From positions 3,861,868 to 3,925,867 of the forward strand of contig NC_133914.1 of the NCBI RefSeq assembly GCF_964199755.1: DNA of 64,000 bases, given 5' to 3'. Numbering within the stretch: the stretch's first letter is position 1; each line of letters starts with the position of its first letter. The position numbers and the translations under genes were made by a program. Shown here one piece after another: positions 60,701 through 64,000 of this stretch. The notes beneath the pieces are model-generated. The model saw only the letters and a program-made list of their open reading frames with translations. It was not told the origin of the DNA and made no database searches. Source of the DNA: Larus michahellis (Eukaryota; Chordata; Aves; Charadriiformes; Laridae).

Positions 60701-63203
60701 GAGGCCCGGGGCTGCCACGGGTGTAGGAAGGGGCTCCGGCGTCTGCCTGGGGGATGCTCTGTGGCGGGGGCTCTTCTGCGTCTGCCCTTACTGCGGGGCG
60801 ATGGGGAGGATTTGAGGCTTCCCTGAAACAACCCAGCCGGCGGCGTACCAGCGGCCCCCAGGCTGTAAGCTGGTCTTCACCCGGTGCGGGATTTGCCCTC
60901 GGTCCTATAAAAATAGCGATGCAGCTTTGTAAGGTGCCGAATCGATGCCGTGGGCTGAGCTGAGGGTATCGTCAGGGGTCTGTTCCCGTCCCGGGGGCTG
61001 GGATGTCCTGGGGTGGGATGCGTCCGCTTTGCTCGGGGCAGATCCTGACTCACTCTGAACGTAAGTGGGTACCCGGGAGCTCCCCCCTGATGCCCACTCC
61101 AGGGATGAGCCGGCCGATCCTCCCCCGTGTCCTTGTCGGGAGTGTTTTGAGTGCCTGATCCGAGCATCCTGAATTATATAGGCTGAAACCACATCCCCGG
61201 CTGGGGTGAACGCAGCTCCTCCGTGCTAAAATTTGGGACCATCCTGAAGGAATTTGATGGAACCCTTTGATTCCCACCTCTTGAGGGGAAGCGATTGCTG
61301 CAAAAAAGGCTTGCTTTCGTGTCATCTCTCTTTTCCCTCCCCTGCTTCATTCCCTCTCCTCTCTGTCCACAGCAGCAGCCACGGGGAACTTGCTGGATTT
61401 AGAAGATCCTGCCAAATCGCCCCTGACCAGCAGCGCGAACTCCCCGCGCTTAGATAACAGCATGTTTGGGCCCAGCTCCTCTGTAAATAACAACGTGGTG
61501 TGGGTAAGTGCGTGCCCGGGGCACCGCGGTGGCTGCCGCGAGTGACGCCACCTCCATTTCATGTGCTCCAGGTCCCATCACGGGGCTTTTTTCTTGGATA
61601 ACCCCCGCCCCGGGAGCTCTGGGGTGACTGAGCCCTTTAGGCGGGGTTTCGGAGGCGCCCAGGCGAGCTGGGTTTCCGTGTCCTACTTGAAAGGATCGAT
61701 TAGCGTTCGAGTGCCTGCTGCCCTTTTTGGGCTCCGTAAATAAATGAAGGAGATTGCGAGGCACTCCGAGAGACGCCGCTGCCAGATAATTGAATATCAC
61801 TTATTCTCGAGCAGCGTTTCTCAGTGGTTTGTCACTTAATTGAGAGACCCCCTAACTGCTCTGTTCGGGGGGGAAAAAATCATTACGTTGGTGGCTTTTG
61901 TTTACCGTTCACTAAAACCAGGTTATATTTATGTTCGTTATCACTCTTAGTTTTCCCTTGTTCTTGATTGCGGCTGTATCTTGCTTGTGCGAGCGGGGAT
62001 GGCTTCTCTAAAATATCCTCAGTCATCTGGCTTAATTGTTTCATGGACTGCTAATAGAAAAATAACGCCCCGGACCATCTGCCTGGGTGCGCAGCCGTCG
62101 GGGAGCCTCCTCCAGGCCCCAGTGCTCCGTCACCGACTGGGCTGGGGCTGGTGTTTGAAGCCCCGCCTGACTTGGGACCTTCTCCCCGCCACGTGGAAAC
62201 ACGCCTTCTGCTAAATTTTGGAGGATTGAACGATAAAGGCCTTTGCCTGGAGCCTGTTTCTTGAGTCTGCCGGGTCTGAGCCTGAGGCTTTTCAGGTTAA
62301 ACCTGAAGATCAGCTCTAAGTCATACCAAATCCTGGAGGCTTATCGGCAGCCTCCGATCCCTCCCTTCTTGCAGAGTTTTTATGCTTTACATATTACATT
62401 AAGTCTGTGAGTACATCACAAGATTTTGGGAATAGTCGAGTCTGTCCGTAGCGAAGCCCTCGCGCAGAGCCCGTCTTCCTGCACGGCAAACCTTTCTCCC
62501 CCCAGCACCTCAGGTGCTTTCCCTGGGAAACGGTGAGAGCAGAGCAGAGATGAAGGATCCCAGAGCTGCTTCCAGGCGGCGCAGGTTCCCCCTGTGCTGC
62601 TGCAGAGTTGCTTTCCGGGTTCCTGATCCAAAAAGAGCCCCGAGGGATGCCTGGAGCATCTTCCCGAGCTCTGTCCTGGTCCCTCCTCTTAGCGGGAACC
62701 CGCAGCACGTGCCAGTCTCGTGGCGGGACCTGGAAGACCTGAAGGCTGTGGTTAACCCCAGAGAGGGATGGCATCCAGCTGATGGGCCCGATCCGGCCCG
62801 TGCAGGCGGCGGGGCAGGATTAGCCTGGTTTGGGGATGGTGGGAACGGGCCAAGCCCAGGGGCAGTGAGGGGAGCGTGGCATCCCTACCCCGAGCCCGCG
62901 GACCTGCTCTGAGGAATCCCGTGCCACCGGAGTTACGCCTCTTACCCTGGGGTTTGTGCAGAGAGTGAGATAAAACCTGCCCAAGGAGGCCGCGTGCTGA
63001 GAGGAGTGTTGCTTTAGGCACTCAGAAGTGTGTATATATATATATATATATAAATTTTTTATTTTTTTTTTTTGTCTGCTGCGCTCAAGTGCAGAGCCTG
63101 GTCTCTAAATACGCTTTTGTGCGTTCTCTTAGCAACTACTTCTCTCTCTTTTTATCTCTTTAACAAAGGAAATGGATGATGGTCTCGACGAGGCATTTTC
63201 AAG
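48694..63203 (+). CDS. LDLRAP1: LDLRAP1 (ARH) clathrin adaptor, exons 1-8 (last exon outside window)
   Basis: Exons 48694-48778, 51439-51581, 53176-53288, 55957-56071, 59425-59497, 59937-60020, 61373-61503 and 63169-63203 join in frame for 259 codons plus two bases. Human ARH has 308 residues, so about 45 remain past the right edge. All introns are GT-AG. ARH binds FXNPXY signals in LDL-receptor-family tails through a PTB domain (here about residues 40-185) and recruits clathrin and AP-2. Visible landmarks: start [19 protein letters not shown] pieces [37 protein letters not shown] and [19 protein letters not shown]; clathrin box LLDLE at 211-215; and the start of the AP-2 appendage helix, [10 protein letters not shown] (251-260). 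The region between the PTB domain and the clathrin box is the least conserved. Nothing looks disrupted. Confidence 0.97.
48781..49108. repeat. C-rich polypyrimidine tract
   Basis: Mostly C and T on the plus strand with runs of up to ten C. It begins at the exon 1 donor. Confidence 0.85.
49128..49245. repeat. G-rich (GGGT)n/(GGT)n tract
   Basis: GTGGGTGGGTGGGTGGGGG followed by a GGT run and G8. It could form a G-quadruplex on the transcribed RNA strand. Confidence 0.85.
51439..51581 (+). CDS. LDLRAP1: LDLRAP1 exon 2
   Basis: The acceptor CTCTCTAG ends at 51438 and the donor GTGAGT starts at 51582. It completes the lysine codon and encodes [34 protein letters not shown] and [12 protein letters not shown], the start of the PTB domain. 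Confidence 0.96.
51582..53175 (+). other. LDLRAP1: LDLRAP1 intron 2
   Basis: A 1594-base GT-AG intron. It includes a T run at about 52531-52558 and no recognised element. Confidence 0.9.
53176..53288 (+). CDS. LDLRAP1: LDLRAP1 exon 3
   Basis: The acceptor CCAAAG ends at 53175 and the donor GTGGGT starts at 53289. It encodes [19 protein letters not shown] and ELIENVSIY of the PTB core, and ends with AG of an arginine codon. Confidence 0.96.
53289..55956 (+). other. LDLRAP1: LDLRAP1 intron 3
   Basis: A 2668-base GC-rich intron. A 220-codon antisense frame (55063-55725) has no recognisable domain. No transposon is visible. Confidence 0.9.
55957..56071 (+). CDS. LDLRAP1: LDLRAP1 exon 4
   Basis: The acceptor TCTTTCAG ends at 55956 and the donor GTCAGT starts at 56072. 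It encodes [19 protein letters not shown], then [14 protein letters not shown], central strands of the PTB fold. Confidence 0.96.
57470..57730. promoter_or_regulatory. AT-rich possible enhancer in LDLRAP1 intron 4
   Basis: An AT-rich island in otherwise GC-rich intron, with TTAATTA/TTAATTAG words, an E-box CAGCTG, and CATCAAAGATG, a TCF/LEF-type site. This reads like conserved non-coding sequence, but conservation was not tested. Confidence 0.35.
58289..58865 (+). mobile_element. CR1 LINE 3' end with open ORF2 tail
   Basis: A 5'-truncated CR1 in sense orientation in LDLRAP1 intron 4. The frame stays open to the ORF2 stop at 58829: [15 protein letters not shown] start ([19 protein letters not shown]), [20 protein letters not shown], and end [17 protein letters not shown] short 3' UTR ends in two perfect octamers ATTCTATG at 58850-58857 and 58858-58865, the CR1 terminal repeat. 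The reverse-transcriptase catalytic part is missing, so it is not autonomous. The open frame suggests a fairly young copy. Confidence 0.93.
59425..59497 (+). CDS. LDLRAP1: LDLRAP1 exon 5
   Basis: The acceptor ATTCCAG ends at 59424 and the donor GTGAGT starts at 59498. It encodes [20 protein letters not shown] and AAKE, the C-terminal helix of the PTB domain. Confidence 0.96.
59498..59936 (+). other. LDLRAP1: LDLRAP1 intron 5
   Basis: A 439-base GT-AG intron; nothing else is recognised in it. Confidence 0.9.
59937..60020 (+). CDS. LDLRAP1: LDLRAP1 exon 6
   Basis: The acceptor TTTTGCAG ends at 59936 and the donor GTAAGT starts at 60021. It encodes [14 protein letters not shown], then a Ser/Pro/Ala-rich linker. 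EEKEKR matches ARH, while the linker is poorly conserved, as in other species. Confidence 0.9.
60021..61372 (+). other. LDLRAP1: LDLRAP1 intron 6
   Basis: A 1352-base GC-rich intron without recognised elements. It ends in a triple NAG acceptor. Confidence 0.9.
61373..61503 (+). CDS. LDLRAP1: LDLRAP1 exon 7 (clathrin box)
   Basis: The acceptor CCACAG ends at 61372 and the donor GTAAGT starts at 61504. It encodes [19 protein letters not shown], with clathrin box LLDLE, then a Ser/Asn-rich stretch ending NNNVVW. Two more in-frame AGs (61374-61375, 61377-61378) could remove one or two alanines. Confidence 0.95.
61504..63168 (+). other. LDLRAP1: LDLRAP1 intron 7
   Basis: A 1665-base intron with an AT-rich block at about 61780-61990 and a (TA)n repeat near its end. 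No gene or transposon was seen. Confidence 0.9.
63033..63052. repeat. (TA)10 microsatellite
   Basis: Ten TA units followed by A/T-rich sequence, 116 bases before exon 8. Confidence 0.95.
63169..63203 (+). CDS. LDLRAP1: LDLRAP1 exon 8 (AP-2 binding helix, first part)
   Basis: A 35-base exon. The acceptor AACAAAG ends at 63168 and the donor GTAATT starts at 63204. It encodes [11 protein letters not shown] plus AG of an arginine codon, the front of the conserved AP-2 beta-appendage helix (human [17 protein letters not shown]). The rest must come from the next exon. Confidence 0.93.
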
Positions 63204-64000
63204 GTAATTCTAATCGCTCCCTTTACAAGTTCACGCCACCGGGGACCAGCCCGGGAGACTTGACTAGCGACTGGCTTTTAATAATGCTTCTGATCTAATC
63301 AGCCGCCGTCATCTGACCTAGGCAGCTGCCCCATCACTGCCTCAGCTGTTAATTGAAAGATAGGCTTTGAGGCTGGCTGATAAGCCAAATATTTTGACAA
63401 CCTTTTAAGGATGGAGAGAGGCTGTATGTAATAGGGAATTTAATTCCCCAAGCAGTCAGCGCGTCCGCTCCCTCTTGCCGGGGTGGTTTGAGGCTGCCTG
63501 TTTCCAGCCCCCATGCTAGCTGTGGCGATGCTGGTCCCAGCTTCTGGCACGGGGGACTTTACGCTTCCTCGTCCCTCCGTGAGGTTTGGATGATCCCTGG
63601 GACTTGGTTCCCATCTGTCCCCAGACCAGCAGGGACTGGGGAGAGCAGCCTCCCTGCTCCGCGGGTCCCTGCCGCAGCGTGGCTGCATCGGGGCGACTCT
63701 GTTTGGAATTTGCATTTGGAATTCGTGCACCCGGGCGCATTCCGAGTTCGTGGCTGGAGCTTCACGTGGCTTAGTTCCCTTCCCAGTCCAAATTACGAGC
63801 TTTCCTGTATGTGCACACCGAGCGCTCCAGCAATGTTAAACAAAACCAGTTTGTTTCAGGTGAGTTTTCCTGTCTGTCCTCATGCGGGCCAGGCCCCTGT
63901 GGGGTGATGGGAATCGTAGAATGGTTTGGGTTGGAAGGGACCTTAAAGCCCACCCAGTGGCACCCCCTGCCCTGGGCAGGGACACCTCCCACCAGCCCAG
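63204..64000 (+). other. LDLRAP1: LDLRAP1 intron 8 (continues past window)
   Basis: No final exon (expected to begin with the end of the AP-2 helix) is found before 64000. The last 90 bases are CR1. Confidence 0.85.
63911..64000 (-). mobile_element. CR1 LINE 3' end, cut by window edge
   Basis: GAATCGTAGAATGG, then GGTTGGAAGGGACCTTAAAG, is the reverse complement of a CR1 3' end. It continues into ORF2-tail sequence at the right edge. Confidence 0.92.

Noticed and set aside
1..64000. CRISPR array, tRNA, rRNA, operon or novel multi-gene defence-type system
   Set aside because: The sequence is a bird-like nuclear locus with two spliced genes and transposon remnants. No regularly spaced repeats with spacers, cloverleaf-type RNA genes or gene clusters were seen.

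Overview
The window is vertebrate nuclear DNA, almost certainly from a bird. Two neighbouring genes are recognisable from conserved, correctly phased exons: the 3' part of MACO1 (macoilin, formerly TMEM57) at 8131-12576 and most of LDLRAP1 (the clathrin adaptor ARH) at 48694-63203. Both are on the plus strand, in the same order as on human chromosome 1p36. The bird assignment rests on several CR1 LINE 3' ends (the family-typical last 200-800 bases, some ending in ATTCTATG-type octamers) and on an alpharetrovirus-like solo LTR. No bacterial or viral gene set, CRISPR array, tRNA or rRNA is visible.

Layout. 1-8130 is the interior of a MACO1 intron and carries the solo LTR (4684-5060, minus strand, perfect 6-bp target duplication). 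8131-12576 holds the last five MACO1 coding exons (the C-terminal coiled-coil half), followed by a 3' UTR with candidate poly(A) signals at 13525, 13943 and 14275. 14330 to about 48240 is intergenic with no gene I can support. Its left part is AT-rich and repeat-poor. From about 25 kb it is GC-richer and carries CR1 pieces, including two nearly identical chimeric CR1 copies in opposite orientation (25258-26086 and 42717-43534). The LDLRAP1 CpG-island promoter lies at about 48240-48790, with a CRE, an octamer, GC/CACCC boxes and a four-unit 20-22-bp tandem repeat that contains three perfect CGTGGGAAA words. LDLRAP1 exons 1-8 follow (259 codons plus two bases), and the last coding exon lies past the right edge. 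Intron 4 holds a CR1 with an open ORF2 tail, and the window ends inside another CR1.

How the genes work. Macoilin is an ER and nuclear-envelope membrane protein best known from neurons. LDLRAP1 links the FXNPXY tails of LDL-receptor-family proteins to clathrin and AP-2. They have no known shared pathway; they are simply conserved neighbours. I found no undescribed multi-gene system. The most unusual items are the CGTGGGAAA repeat array in the LDLRAP1 promoter and the inverted chimeric CR1 pair with an identical 179-base head. All exon borders were set by hand from GT-AG signals, reading phase and remembered family sequence; no alignment was run.
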